DNA from: Sphingomonas sp. IW22
Lineage (GTDB): Bacteria > Pseudomonadota > Alphaproteobacteria > Sphingomonadales > Sphingomonadaceae
Assembly (NCBI RefSeq): GCF_041321155.1
Contig: NZ_JBGGWB010000004.1
Coordinates: 62,001-126,000 of the forward strand
Length of the DNA: 64,000 nt
Direction: 5' to 3'
In this document: positions 16,912 to 27,100 of the stretch, one piece after another
Numbering within the stretch: position 1 is the first letter of the stretch
How the letters are laid out: each line of letters opens with the position of its first letter
Program-made: the position numbers and the translations under genes
Notes under the pieces: generated by a model
Databases searched by the model: none
Told to the model about the DNA's origin: nothing
What the model saw: the letters and a program-made list of their open reading frames with translations, nothing else

Positions 16912-19215
16912 CTAGATCCCCATGTCCGTGCCGTCAGGCTCGCGGCCGGCGGAGAAATCCTGGCGTAGCTCGACGATCGTCTGATCCTCGACCCGCGGCG
17001 CGCTGTGATGGCTGCGACCGTCCTTTCGATCATCACGTTCTCGGGCCTGCGCTGCCTCCTGCTCTGCTGCCGCGCGCGCAGTCTGTGCGATGTCGGCCGC
17101 ATGTTGACGGGGTGCCTGTCCGTCGCGGTCGGCGTTGTTTTCGTGAACCGCCTTGCTGGTCGATTCCTTCTCCGCATCGACCTCGGCAGACAGGATGCGC
17201 GCGGCCATTTCCTTCGCCACGTTGACCGGCTCTACCACCTCCTGGATCACCTGGCCGGCACCATCACGCCCACCGGCTTCACCACCCCCTTCTCCGTCGA
17301 ACACTTCCTCTCCGCGCTTCGATCGCACCGGCTTCATGTCGGGGCGGGGCAGGAAGCCGTCCGCGACCTGGGGATAGTCCTTCCAGACGAGCTTGATCCG
17401 AGCGGCCGGGAAGCCGTCGGGGAACTTCACGAAGCCATGCATCGAGGGCAGGTTCGTGATGTCGTCGGCGATCACGAGCGGTTCGACCTGCTTGCGCGGA
17501 GTCAGCGTCGAGGCGTCGCGCGTGTTGTTGTAGCCGTAGCTGTAGGCCTCATCCATCTGGCGGACTTCGCGGTTGCCGATATAGCGGGCGCACTGCTCGG
17601 CGGTGTCGAGATCGGCGGTCGCGAGGATGAGCTTGGAGCGGGCAAGCGAGGCGAGATTGCGGGCGCCCTGCTCGCCATATACCTCGACCAGCTTTTCGAA
17701 GCTGTGGATGCCGAGGATCATTGCGCCGCCGAAGGCGCGGGCCGTCTGAAGGCCATTCTCGATGGCTGGCAGCCGGTGAAGTGCGCCGAGCTCGTCGAAC
17801 ATGAACCAGGTGCGCAGCGACCGCGTGCGCGGCATGGTCATGAGCCGGTTGATGGCGAGGTCCATCCAGAGCGTCAGCAGCGCCCGGTTCATCGGCATGT
17901 CGACGTAATTTGAGGTGATGAAAAGGATGGAGCCTGGCTTCTTCTCACCCGTGATCCATTCGCGGATCGAGAAGCGCGGACCCTCGTCTGGCAGGAAGCG
18001 GAGGACCTGCGCGTTCGTGTTGAAGACGGCGCGGATCGACTCCGCCATGCGGGCGGCTTCCGGGGCCGTCAGAGGGTCGGCGATGGTGTTCTGAAGGTAG
18101 CGGTGAACGCGCTTTAGATCGGCCGTCATCAGATGTTCCGACAGCGCGAGATTGGTGGTCTCACCACGCTCCTGCAGGCGGACGCACATTTCGATGAAGA
18201 GAGTTCGCGCCGCGAGCGCCCAGAACGGTTCTGAGGAGCCGCCGTCCGACGGGATCAGGGCCGCAGCGGCGGCGGTAAACTCACTGTGGGTGCAGCAGTC
18301 CGAAAAGATCGACCATGCCGGGCAGCGCCGGTCCATCGGATTGAGGATCGTATCGCGCTCGGGGTCATAGAATGCCTCGACATAGGCACCGGTGAGATCA
18401 AAGATGACGGCGCTGTCCTGACGCTCGCGCATCTGCTTGACGAGGCTGCGCAGCTCGGTCGTCTTGCCCGACCCGGTGGTGCCGACCAGCATCGTGTGCG
18501 ACTGTTCCATCCGGTGCGGGAACGGGATGCCGGCGAGTATGTAGGGATGGTGGATCCCGGCGGCCTTGCGCGCCGCAAAGGGCAGTTGCAGCACCTGCCG
18601 CGGCGAGAGGTCGGGCAGGCACTCCCGGGCTTCCTTTTCGAACGCCGCCTGGTTGTGTTGGGACACCTCCGCGAGAAGCAGTTCGCGCTCGACTAGCATG
18701 GCGCCCCGCTCGTGTCGCTCCTGCAGGATCGACCGGCCCCGACGCCGCGAAATATCGACGAACCAGATGGTCAGCGGGATCGTGAGAAAGACGGAGACGA
18801 GGATGGCGCCGAGCAGGCCCCGCACGGCCACACTCCAGGCCCTCTGGACCTCGGGCATATACTGCACGACCGCCATGATCGTGCGGTGGATTTCGCCGTT
18901 GGGGAGGGTGACGTTGACCCGCTTGGCAGGGTCCAGTCCGACCCAGTCCCAAAGCATCGCGTAGAGCTTCATGCAGACGAGCTGGAAGCCGTGCTCGTCG
19001 AGCTTGAGCGATAAGATGATGAACCAGGCCGCGAGGAAGGCGAAGAACCACAGGATGAAGGGCAGCTTCGCGCCCGAGAACCACATCAGCATCTCGTGGG
19101 TGAGAAGCTGGCTTCCGCGCGTGAAATTGCCGGCGTTGCGATGGACTTTGCCCCGCGCCGAATGATGGGTCAGGGGTATGGCGCGGCCATCGGTGCGGAT
19201 GTCCTTACGCGCCAT
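16912..19215 (-). CDS. traD: Type IV coupling protein (TraD/TrwB-like)
   Basis: From ATG 19215 the product is 767 residues. Two N-terminal membrane helices (LPFILWFFAFLAAWFIILSL; LLGAILVSVFLTIPLTIWFV) precede the ATPase, with Walker A GTTGSGKTTEL and Walker B TWFMFDELGALHRL. The C-terminus is long and charged. It links the relaxosome to the secretion channel and pumps DNA. The longer ORF start at 19614 is rejected: the extra 133 residues are Ser/Arg-rich shadow sequence over the RHH gene. The start overlaps the RHH stop by 11 bases. Confidence 0.93.
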   Translation of the reverse strand: MARKDIRTDGRAIPLTHHSARGKVHRNAGNFTRGSQLLTHEMLMWFSGAKLPFILWFFAFLAAWFIILSLKLDEHGFQLVCMKLYAMLWDWVGLDPAKRVNVTLPNGEIHRTIMAVVQYMPEVQRAWSVAVRGLLGAILVSVFLTIPLTIWFVDISRRRGRSILQERHERGAMLVERELLLAEVSQHNQAAFEKEARECLPDLSPRQVLQLPFAARKAAGIHHPYILAGIPFPHRMEQSHTMLVGTTGSGKTTELRSLVKQMRERQDSAVIFDLTGAYVEAFYDPERDTILNPMDRRCPAWSIFSDCCTHSEFTAAAAALIPSDGGSSEPFWALAARTLFIEMCVRLQERGETTNLALSEHLMTADLKRVHRYLQNTIADPLTAPEAARMAESIRAVFNTNAQVLRFLPDEGPRFSIREWITGEKKPGSILFITSNYVDMPMNRALLTLWMDLAINRLMTMPRTRSLRTWFMFDELGALHRLPAIENGLQTARAFGGAMILGIHSFEKLVEVYGEQGARNLASLARSKLILATADLDTAEQCARYIGNREVRQMDEAYSYGYNNTRDASTLTPRKQVEPLVIADDITNLPSMHGFVKFPDGFPAARIKLVWKDYPQVADGFLPRPDMKPVRSKRGEEVFDGEGGGEAGGRDGAGQVIQEVVEPVNVAKEMAARILSAEVDAEKESTSKAVHENNADRDGQAPRQHAADIAQTARAAAEQEAAQARERDDRKDGRSHHSAPRVEDQTIVELRQDFSAGREPDGTDMGI

Positions 19216-19495
19216 GGTATTGCTCCAGGCGCTTGTCCGCATTGGCGATGATCCGCTCGCGGAATTCGGGATATTGCTCGCTGATGATGACGTCGAGCGC
19301 GAGCTGCATGAACTCGCTGATCCGCGCCAATCGGCGGTGGCTGGACGTGATGACGCTCGCCGTGCCGAGATAGGCATCGACTGCCGCCCGGATGATCTCG
19401 GAGGGCTTGCATTCCTGGTCCGTCGCGAGGGCCAGAATGCGATCATACTGCTGGCGGTCGAGCCGGACCGTGCAGTGCCGTGTCGTCGAGGACAA
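19205..19495 (-). CDS. Ribbon-helix-helix relaxosome accessory protein (TrwA-like)
   Basis: The 96-residue product opens TTRHCTVRLDRQQYDRILALA with ECKPSEIIRAAVDAYL, a beta strand plus two helices as in ribbon-helix-helix DNA-binding proteins. The C-terminal helices (ISEFMQLALDVIISEQYPEFR) would support oligomerisation. In R388 the equivalent TrwA binds oriT and represses its own operon. Here three CGTGGCAC repeats and the oriT core lie just upstream, so the same double role is likely. Confidence 0.8.
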   Translation of the reverse strand: MSSTTRHCTVRLDRQQYDRILALATDQECKPSEIIRAAVDAYLGTASVITSSHRRLARISEFMQLALDVIISEQYPEFRERIIANADKRLEQYHGA

Positions 19496-19596
19496 ACCAG
19501 CCTCCTAGCAGAGAGGCTGGTGGGGACCTGAGAAAGCGTGTGGAGATATAACCGATCGCCCGGTGGGCGGCAAAGAGAAATGGGGAACACAGAGCG

Positions 19597-19676
19597 CGTG
19601 GCACCACGTGGCACGGCTAAGTCACTGAACGCTTGGGATAAACAGACTCCCTCGCGAACGTCCCACGCCGTGGCAC
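19597..19676. repeat. Three CGTGGCAC repeats, likely accessory-protein sites at oriT
   Basis: Identical 8-mers CGTGGCAC occur at 19597-19604, 19607-19614 (10-base phase) and 19669-19676. The outer pair also forms an AGAGCG...CGCTCT dyad. Their position between the RHH gene and the oriT hairpin matches binding sites for a TrwA-like protein, which would aid nicking and autoregulate the operon. Confidence 0.6.
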
Positions 19677-19718
19677 GCTCTCCGGTCGCCCTAAGCTATT
19701 GAGGGAACACGGGAATCC

Positions 19719-19744
19719 TGCACCTTCAGGTGCGTAGGGTGTGC
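19719..19744 (+). other. oriT: oriT core, copy 1 (hairpin plus nic; MobF/R388-like)
   Basis: The sequence is TGCACCTTC then AGGTGCGTAGGGTGTGC. GCACCT/AGGTGC forms a 6-bp hairpin with a 2-base loop, immediately followed by TGCGTAGGGTGT. In R388 a GCACC...GGTGC hairpin directly precedes TGCGTATTGTCT at the nic, and the F nic region reads GGGTGT/G. The predicted nick is after 19742 on the plus strand. The site lies just upstream of the TrwA-, TrwB- and TrwC-like genes, as in R388, and transfer would bring those genes in last. Confidence 0.8.
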
Positions 19745-20266
19745 TGTCAATAAACAGCATTTTTGGGGGGTTTCCGGGAAGCCTTTCCTTAGTGTGGAAC
19801 ACGATCGATAACGGTTTCCGGCGAGGCACTTAAGCGCATTTGATCCCGCACACGAGACGTGCCCTCAGGAGCCCGGCAGAAGGTATCTGTTCCCGTTTTG
19901 GGCTTGATTGGGGACCAAATAGCCATCATGGCATCGCCAACTGCAGAGGCCTTTGCATGCCCATGAAACATGCAAAGGAAATCGTGAAATCTCTTTATAT
20001 TGGCCGGGGGCGCCAACGATCAGGCGTTTCCTCTACAAAAGGCGATCAGACTGCTCCTACGCCAGCTACGAGCCGCCGCTTTTAAGAGTGGTCAAGATGG
20101 CCGCAGCTTTGAAGGCCCCCGGCTCGCGCCGATCGCTTCTCGCGGAGTTGAAAGGTTGTATGCTGTTCTGCGAGAGCATGCGTTTGGCTGGTTGTTGAAA
20201 CAGTGTTCGCGGTCTTCCGGCGCTATCAACTATACGAAAAAAGCAGCTGTCAGGGGGTGAAGCGGA
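19745..20266. other. Intergenic region, left end of the island
   Basis: No convincing gene. Next to the oriT core, TGCTGT/ACAGCA (19742-19759) forms a hairpin followed by TTTTT, a possible terminator or recombinase arm site. The following 500 bases have only short ORFs without coding character and probably hold the promoter of the RloC-like gene. The reading frames there are broken by stops on both strands. Confidence 0.5.
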
Positions 20267-22885
20267 ATGAACAAAAAGGCGAACAAAACAGTCCTCGAAA
20301 CCATACTCGACTGGTCGGCTGACCGCCCCCTTTGGCAAAGGGATGCGCTGCGCCGGATCGTGATGGGTGGAACGCCTGACGACGATGCGGTGAACGACAT
20401 TCTGACGCTATGCAAAAAAGAGCACGGGACCGAAGGCATTGCGTTGGAACCGGCGACCCTCGAAGCAGTCCATTTGCCGGCAGCTCCTGCTGGCGGCGAG
20501 TCAATAGCGCTGGCAAGTGTCGGAGGTGTCGCGGGCGTAAACCAGCTCGCCGCCGATCAGACTCTGCGGTTTGAACCGGCCGGTCTCACAATCGTCTACG
20601 GGCCGAACGGGTCCGGCAAATCCGGTTACGGGCGGGTGCTCAAGCGCGCCTGCCGCGCGCGCAAGGCGGGCGAGATCATTCCCGATGCGTATAACCCGCC
20701 CCCCGCCGGAAAGGCGACAGGCACCATTTCGATTCTCAAGGACGGAGTGGTCGCACCGCCTGTCAGCTGGACCGACGACGGCAAGCCGGACGCGGTGCTG
20801 TCTGCGGTCAGCGTCTTTGACCGGGACTGCGGCTCGGTGCATGTGCAGGAAAAGAACGAAGTGGCGTTCAGGCCCTTCGGCTTGGATATTCCCGACGATC
20901 TCGCCGGTGTCTGCCAGGCGCTCAAGCAGAAACTGGGTGCTGAAGAAACCCAGCTCGATGCGGTCCGCGACCCGGTCTTCAAGAAGCCGACATGGAACCC
21001 GGCCACGCCGGTCGGCGCGATCATGTCGGCACTGAGCCATGACACCGATCTTGCCGCGCTTGAAAGGCTCGGTGAGATGACCGCCGACGAGCGGACGCGG
21101 CTGGCACGCCTTGACGAAGACCTGCTGAAAAACCCGGCGGATGCTGCCGCCGAACAGAGGCTTTTTGCCGGCAATGTACGGCAGCTGATCGCTACCCTGG
21201 ACAGGCTTGCCGCCGCCTATGGGGATGAAAAGCTGGCCGGGATGAAAACGCTGGCGGACGCGGCGCGGGACAAGCGGGCGGCAGCCGATCTTGCCGCGCG
21301 CGCGATCTTTAACGGCCTTGCCATGCCGGGTGTCGGCGGGGAAACATGGCGGGCGCTATGGGAGGCCGCCCGCCGCTATTCGGAACAAACGGCTTATCCC
21401 GGCGCGCCTTTCCCGTCCTCAGGGGACGAAGCCTGCGTTCTGTGCCACCAGGCGCTGGATGCGGATGCCAAGGACCGGCTGGGGAGCTTCGAGGCATTTG
21501 TCCGCGCGGATGCGGAATCACAAGCGGCGCGCGCCGAGCAGGACTATACTGAGGCTCTTGCCGCTTTCACGGCGCGGCAACCGGACGTGCGCGTGATCGC
21601 GCAGGCGCGCCAGCGCATCGCCCTCCAGAACCCCGGCCTTGCCCGCAAGGTTTTGCGCTCTGTCGCCAGCGCGGATTTGCGCCGCCTGAAATGTCTTCGC
21701 GCCCTTTCGACCGCTGACCCGCTAATCCTGCCACCGTTTTCGCCGTCGCCGAAGGCGGAGCTGGAGGCGTTAGCGGCCACTCTGGAAGCCTATGCTGCGG
21801 AACTTGACGAAGCGGCCGACGCTGAGGGCCGCGAGCGGCTGATCCTCGAACGTGACTCGTTGACGGACCGGGCGGCGGTTGCCGACTTTCTCGAAACCGC
21901 AAAGAAAGAAATCAAGCGACTTGATGACCTGCGCATTGTCCGCGTCTGCATCACTGACACGGCGACCAACGCCATCACCAAGCTCGGCAACGATATCGCC
22001 GACAATGTCATCACCCCGAAAATGCGCGACCAGTTCCAGTCGGAAATCGTCCGTCTCGCAGCGGAGAAAGTGCGCGTGGAAATCGTGCGCTCGGGCGGGC
22101 AGTACGGCTCGCCCAACTACCAGGTGCGCCTCTTTGCCAACCCTAAAGCCAAGGTCCATATGGTCCTGAGCGAGGGTGAGCAAACCTGCGTCGCTCTCGC
22201 CGCGTTCCTCACCGAACTGGCGACGGCACAGCATAAATCTGCGCTGGTGTTCGATGACCCGGTGACATCGCTCGATCATCGCTGGCGCGAAAAGGTGGCG
22301 GACCGGCTTGTCGAAGAATCCGCAACCCGCCAGATTATCGTCTTCACCCATGACATGGTGTTCGTGAACGACCTTCACGACAAGGCCGTCCGCGAGGCTG
22401 TTCCTATGAAGCTCGTCAGCCTGTCGCGAGGGCCAGCCGGGACGGGCATGGTCACGGACGGCTTGCCCTGGCAGCACGCCGGTATCCGCGACCGGGTTGA
22501 TAAGCTGGAAAAGGCGGCGCGAGAGGCGCGGAATCTGTATGACGCGAACGATGAAGAAGGATACCGGGACGCAGCCGTGAAAATCTATGACCGGCTGCGG
22601 GCGACGTGGGAGCGCGGGCTGGAAGATGTCGCCTTTGCCGGGGTCATCCACCGCCACCGGGACTATATCGACACGAAGAACCTGAAACGGGTGACTGTCA
22701 TTGAAGACGCGGATGTCGAGACATTCCGCAAGAACTTCAAGAAGTGCAGCGACCTCGTGGACGCGCACGACCCGTCGCGCGCACGGGACGGCGCGGTGCC
22801 GCCGCCCGACGACATCCTTGCCGACATCAAGACTCTTGCGGATTGGGCGGATTCGATCCGGGTCCGGCAGAACGCCTTGCCGTGA
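20267..22885 (+). CDS. RloC/PrrC-like AAA ATPase, candidate anticodon nuclease
   Basis: The 872-residue protein has Walker A GPNGSGKS (112-119), an ABC-type signature LSEGEQTCVA (near 633), Walker B ALVFDDPVTSLDHR and a histidine switch IIVFTHD. A CVLC motif (C390, C393) lies in the middle of coiled-coil-like sequence, like the zinc hook of Rad50 and RloC. The C-terminal region has R778-x3-E782 (RATWE) and later histidines (H790, H834), reminiscent of the Arg-Glu-His triad of PrrC/RloC tRNA nucleases. The length is close to RloC. It is convergent with the methylase/PLD operon, as expected of a guard of restriction. Nuclease activity is inferred. Confidence 0.65.
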   Translation: MNKKANKTVLETILDWSADRPLWQRDALRRIVMGGTPDDDAVNDILTLCKKEHGTEGIALEPATLEAVHLPAAPAGGESIALASVGGVAGVNQLAADQTLRFEPAGLTIVYGPNGSGKSGYGRVLKRACRARKAGEIIPDAYNPPPAGKATGTISILKDGVVAPPVSWTDDGKPDAVLSAVSVFDRDCGSVHVQEKNEVAFRPFGLDIPDDLAGVCQALKQKLGAEETQLDAVRDPVFKKPTWNPATPVGAIMSALSHDTDLAALERLGEMTADERTRLARLDEDLLKNPADAAAEQRLFAGNVRQLIATLDRLAAAYGDEKLAGMKTLADAARDKRAAADLAARAIFNGLAMPGVGGETWRALWEAARRYSEQTAYPGAPFPSSGDEACVLCHQALDADAKDRLGSFEAFVRADAESQAARAEQDYTEALAAFTARQPDVRVIAQARQRIALQNPGLARKVLRSVASADLRRLKCLRALSTADPLILPPFSPSPKAELEALAATLEAYAAELDEAADAEGRERLILERDSLTDRAAVADFLETAKKEIKRLDDLRIVRVCITDTATNAITKLGNDIADNVITPKMRDQFQSEIVRLAAEKVRVEIVRSGGQYGSPNYQVRLFANPKAKVHMVLSEGEQTCVALAAFLTELATAQHKSALVFDDPVTSLDHRWREKVADRLVEESATRQIIVFTHDMVFVNDLHDKAVREAVPMKLVSLSRGPAGTGMVTDGLPWQHAGIRDRVDKLEKAAREARNLYDANDEEGYRDAAVKIYDRLRATWERGLEDVAFAGVIHRHRDYIDTKNLKRVTVIEDADVETFRKNFKKCSDLVDAHDPSRARDGAVPPPDDILADIKTLADWADSIRVRQNALP

Positions 22886-22919
22886 CCAAGCTCGTTCGCC
22901 CTGAATACTTCGTGCCAGG

Positions 22920-23005
22920 GATCGTCACCCGAATGGGCAGAGACAGCATGGCTGGCTCCGTAGAGCCGGCACATCCAGCGGCATAGAGCCCGGTCCGCAC
23001 GCGGA
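22920..23005 (+). repeat. Structured repeat, copy 1 of 3 (GATCGTCACCCG element)
   Basis: It begins GATCGTCACCCGAATGGGC, then AGAGAC, a small AGC-atg-GCT hairpin, GGCTCCG, a variable part, TAGAGCC and a TCCG-loop-CGGA hairpin. The same arrangement with different but still pairing stems occurs at 34605 and 38656. It lies between the 3' ends of the RloC-like gene and the PLD gene. No gene overlaps it. Confidence 0.65.
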
Positions 23006-23051
23006 GGCACCACAATCTGGGCAGCCGTACAAGACGATTAAATTCGCTGCT

Positions 23052-24137
23052 TTACAGCAAACCGACAACCCTGTTGGTGGCCACCGTGCCAAGGCGAAAA
23101 AGCGTTTGACGCTGTGCCGAGGCCTGCCGCCACGAACGTGCAAGGTCGGACTCCCAGGGGGTCACGATCAGCTCGAAGGAACCGTTGGTCAGGCGGCGGA
23201 ACATGACCGCCGAGTCGGCATAATTGAACCCGCCCTGTGCGGCAGTCGGCAGGTTCATCCGCTCCATCTTGTTATTGCCATGCCAGGTCAGTCGCCGGTC
23301 GTTCCACACGCGCGCGCCGCTGCGGAGGACGGGCTCACCGATTATCAGGTTATGCGGATAGTCGTATTGGTCGAATACGAAGCCGAAGAACCGGTGTCCG
23401 CCGCGCGGCAGCTCCAGTTGGTTGCTCGATCCGCCCTGAAGGGCCTCGCCTTGAACCCACATGGCAGCATAGTCGGCGGGGTTGATCACTCCGGTTTCAA
23501 TGGCGACGCGGAACAAGGGCAACGCGGCCCCCGCCACCGGTGCCGGTGCTGCTACAGGCTGTGCCTCCTGCTCGATTTCGGGGGGCGGCGGCTGGGCCTG
23601 TCGCAGGGCGGTATAGGCTGCGAGCAAGTCGTCGGTGAGAGCAGTCGTTTCAAAGCGGGCCTTGTCGAAGGCTTCATCGGCATCGGCGCGCGGAACGCCC
23701 TGCTGTGCCCATGCCGCCTCGGTATTCACGCTAAAACCGCGGCTGGTCAGGTTCGCCGAGCCGACCAGCGTGCAGCATGTTTGGGGATCGGTGCCAAAGA
23801 CGTATAGTTTGGGATGAAAGGCGCGCAGCGGCATAAGCGAGCCCTGCGCCAGCCTCTGCGCGCCCGACACCAGAACAGTGGCGTTCGCCAGCCCGCGCCA
23901 ACGCTGCAAGGCTTGAGGTTCGGTAAGGCCGAAATCAAAGGATGTCACAAGCGTTTTGGGCATCGCCGCGAATGCGGCCGGCCCCACGGCATTTGCGACG
24001 GCAGACAGCAATATGTTTGCGCCGCCGAGCGTGACGTATGCGGAGGCGGCGCGGATATCGATGGCCCCCGCCGCGACCATATCGACGAGAGCATTGCGCA
24101 AGCGCGCCGGTTCTGCGGCGTTCTGGACGATCAGCAT
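23052..24137 (-). CDS. Phospholipase D-like nuclease
   Basis: The 361-residue protein carries one HKD motif: RAFHPKLYVFG with H108 and K110, followed by TLVGSANLTSRGF (GSAN at 126-129). A single HKD per chain is typical of PLD-superfamily nucleases that act as dimers (BfiI, DrmC and similar). After a Pro/Ala/Glu linker (about 195-225) the C-terminal half (WRQASAQ, HRFFGFVFDQYDYP) resembles a separate binding domain. It is the last gene of the methylase operon, its start overlapping the 1088-aa methylase by 7 bases, and is the likely cutting subunit of that system (inference). Confidence 0.8.
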   Translation of the reverse strand: MLIVQNAAEPARLRNALVDMVAAGAIDIRAASAYVTLGGANILLSAVANAVGPAAFAAMPKTLVTSFDFGLTEPQALQRWRGLANATVLVSGAQRLAQGSLMPLRAFHPKLYVFGTDPQTCCTLVGSANLTSRGFSVNTEAAWAQQGVPRADADEAFDKARFETTALTDDLLAAYTALRQAQPPPPEIEQEAQPVAAPAPVAGAALPLFRVAIETGVINPADYAAMWVQGEALQGGSSNQLELPRGGHRFFGFVFDQYDYPHNLIIGEPVLRSGARVWNDRRLTWHGNNKMERMNLPTAAQGGFNYADSAVMFRRLTNGSFELIVTPWESDLARSWRQASAQRQTLFRLGTVATNRVVGLL

Positions 24138-27100
24138 ACCGGAGCCTGCGTCCAGCTACCGCTGCCGCCGGATGACGCGGTGGATGCACCGGCCAGCGCC
24201 GACTGCGCCAATGTTTCAAGCTGCGCCAGTAGCGGCGATGCTTCGAGCAGCGTGCGCAATTTGCGGCGGCGCGCCGTCAGTGCTTTGGCAGGATCAGCCA
24301 GATACAGGTCCGTCGTGCAATGGGCGTCCGCTAGTGTGGCAATATCCTTGGCAAGGACCGCGATCTTCTGATGATCGCCGTTGGCGGCATCGTATGCAGG
24401 CATCATTCTGTAGGGTAGCGTGTGAAGATGCCGCTCCCCGAAATCGCCCTTCGGGTTAAACGCGAGGGTGGCGTTGGTGAGAGCCTCGCTGTTGAGCATG
24501 CCGACCTGGTACCAGGCCTCGTCCGCGTCCGTCACAACTTTCCAGTACAGTGTCTGGTCAACGACAAGGTCCTGAGCCTGCGCAACCGGAACGCACGCCG
24601 CGCAGATGATCTTGCCGCCGGCACCGGCCAGAATGAGGTACCCGCTCATACCGAAGACTTGCTTGGAAAGCTTACCCCGCTCATCGATACGCTGTTGGAG
24701 CGACTTGCCTTTCCCCACCGTTTTGAGCCTCTGGTTGATCGCGGCGAACCGCCGTGCGGTCTGGGTAAAGCCCTGCCTGCGGATTTCGGCCTCGTCGAGA
24801 ATGCTCCACGTTCCGCCCGCCGCACGCAGCGCCGGCAGAGCCAGCGGCGCGCGATGGACACCGAGCACGAACGGCAGCAGGTTTTCCGACTGGGCCATGC
24901 GGAAAAGAAAGCGCGGCGCGACGTGGCCGGGGAAGCGGTCTGCCGCCATTTCTTTCGCTGATTTGATCGTAAATCCCCACGCGGAAGCGCGTGTCGGCGT
25001 ATCGACGTGAACCTCCGCGCCCGCATTCTGGACGATGTCCACGCAGACGGCCGTGCGCGGCATAAGGTCGGCTCCTTGCTGCGGCAGGTCGCCGCCACCG
25101 CCGGCCACGGCTGAACCGCCGCCCGTTTCGAGCACCCAGGCGCTGCGCGCCGAACCGATGGTGCGAACCGAAAAGCCTGCGGCGTTCAGCCCCGCGTCTG
25201 TCGCCACAAAGCCGCTAAACGTGCTTTGTGGAAGACCGGTCGTATTCGCTCTTTTGTGACCGACCAGCGCCGCGCCGGGATATTTAAAAGTTCCGGGCGC
25301 GACCTGCCAGATTTCGGTGATGTCGAACGGGACGGGGCGGTCGCTTGTCAGGAAATCATGCTGCCTGAGCCTTTCGTGGTGGGTGCCGTTCAGCACCGTG
25401 CCGGGTACAAGACAGGCGACGCAGGCACCCGGTCCCAAATAGCGGTCGATGGCATGAAGCAGGTGCATCGTGCCCAGCTCAAGATGGAGAAAGGACTGTC
25501 CTGCGGGCTGGATGCCGTAGAGTTTCGCTCGGCCTTTCAGCAAGTCCCGGTACGGGTTGTCGGCCAGCCCGCTCATGGCGAGCCATGGCGGATTGGACAC
25601 AAGCCCGTTGAAGTGGCCGGTCAGGAGCCCCGGCCTGTAGGTATTGCGCAGGATGAACGCCCAGATGCCGTTGCGCCCGGCAACGGCCAGTTCAGCCATG
25701 CGATGCGCCAGCGGGAACAGCGCCTCGGAAAGCTGCTTGTAAAGCTCCGGCGACAACGTGATCCCGAACACGGCGATCGTGCCATCGAGAAAACTATCCG
25801 CGTCCGCCTTGCTGAAACCCGCAACGGTTCCGCGCTGCTGCGCATCGCGCGCCTCGTCATAGGCCCAGTCCACGATCTTGTCGAAAAATTCGCGGTATGC
25901 CGGCTGCACCAACGCTGTCGGCAGATGTACGGTCGTGCCGTCAAGCGATACCGGTATGGTATCGCTTTCGCCGACCAGCGGAACTGACGCCGAAACCGGT
26001 GTGACGGCGAACAGCGAGTCCGCATGATAGACCGGGATGACGATGGGCTTCGTCGCCGCCTTGATCTCAGCCGAGAGGCTGACGACCCAGGTCGTCTTGG
26101 CGAGACTGACCGCCAGCGGGTCGATGTCGAACCCGGTCGCCACGTCTTCAAGCTGTTCGATGGCGGAAAAGCCGAACCGGACCCGTGTGGCCTTTATGAT
26201 TTCTGCGAGCATCGTGCCGGACCCGCAGCACATATCGACGATCCGGGGGCTTTCCCCGTTCGGGAGGCCGTCGATGCAACAGTCGGCAAGCAGGCGCGCG
26301 AGCCAGTGCGGGGTCCATTCCTGGCCGAGCAGCTTGCGCTGACTGCGGCGGGCGAGCTGCGCCATAAAGCGGCCGAACAAATCCTCATCGGGATACCAGC
26401 TGAAATCGTACGCATAGAGATCGCGCTGGAGGTCGCGGGCCACCGCGACAAGCCGGTCGATGTAGGACGGGCCGAGAAGCCAGCCGAAATAATCCTGCTC
26501 GACCACATTCTCCAGCTGGAAATTGTTGCGGAAGAATTCCCCGTTCAGGATTGTCTTCAACTCGTCGTTCGTGCTGAGCACCGCCTTGGCTGTCAGTACG
26601 TTCGCGCTCAGAAGCCGCGCGAGAAGGGTCACGTAAGCCTCATCAACATATGCGGCGGTGCGGAAGGTGCCTGCCGGCCCTTCCAGATGATCGACGAACT
26701 GTGACCAGAGATCGGTGGCAAGGCTCGCCGACGGATCGGCTTTGCGCCCCTCGTCCACAAGCAACGACAAAGGCCCGGCGCTGCTCTTGTATGCGGCAGA
26801 TTCCATGCCAAGGTCGGAGGCGAGGAATTCGGAACGCAACGGCCGCGACTGTTCGCGCGCCAGATGCTTCTTGATAAAGCCGCCGAGCTGCTCGGCGGAC
26901 AGAACGCTGTCATCGGGTAGCTTGAGTTCGTCGATAACAACGAGCGTGATGTCAGCAGCGGTGCAGGACGATGGATCAACACCCGCTGCAAGCTCGGCAT
27001 CGTAGGCGTACCATTCGACCGTGTCCGACAGTACGCCCCGGACCGTTGAAATCGGCATGCCCGCGCGGACAAGCCCCGCCGCCTGCTCCTGCACCTGCCC

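Noticed and set aside
19216..19614. N-terminal extension of the coupling protein up to 19614
   Set aside because: The extra residues are Ser/Arg/Pro-rich, lie antisense-frame over the RHH gene, and precede the true N-terminal membrane helices.
19714..19721. AATCCTGC resembling the RP4-type (MobP) nic ATCCTG/C
   Set aside because: The relaxase is MobF with a three-His site, and the adjacent hairpin plus TGCGTAGGGTGT fits MobF nic far better.
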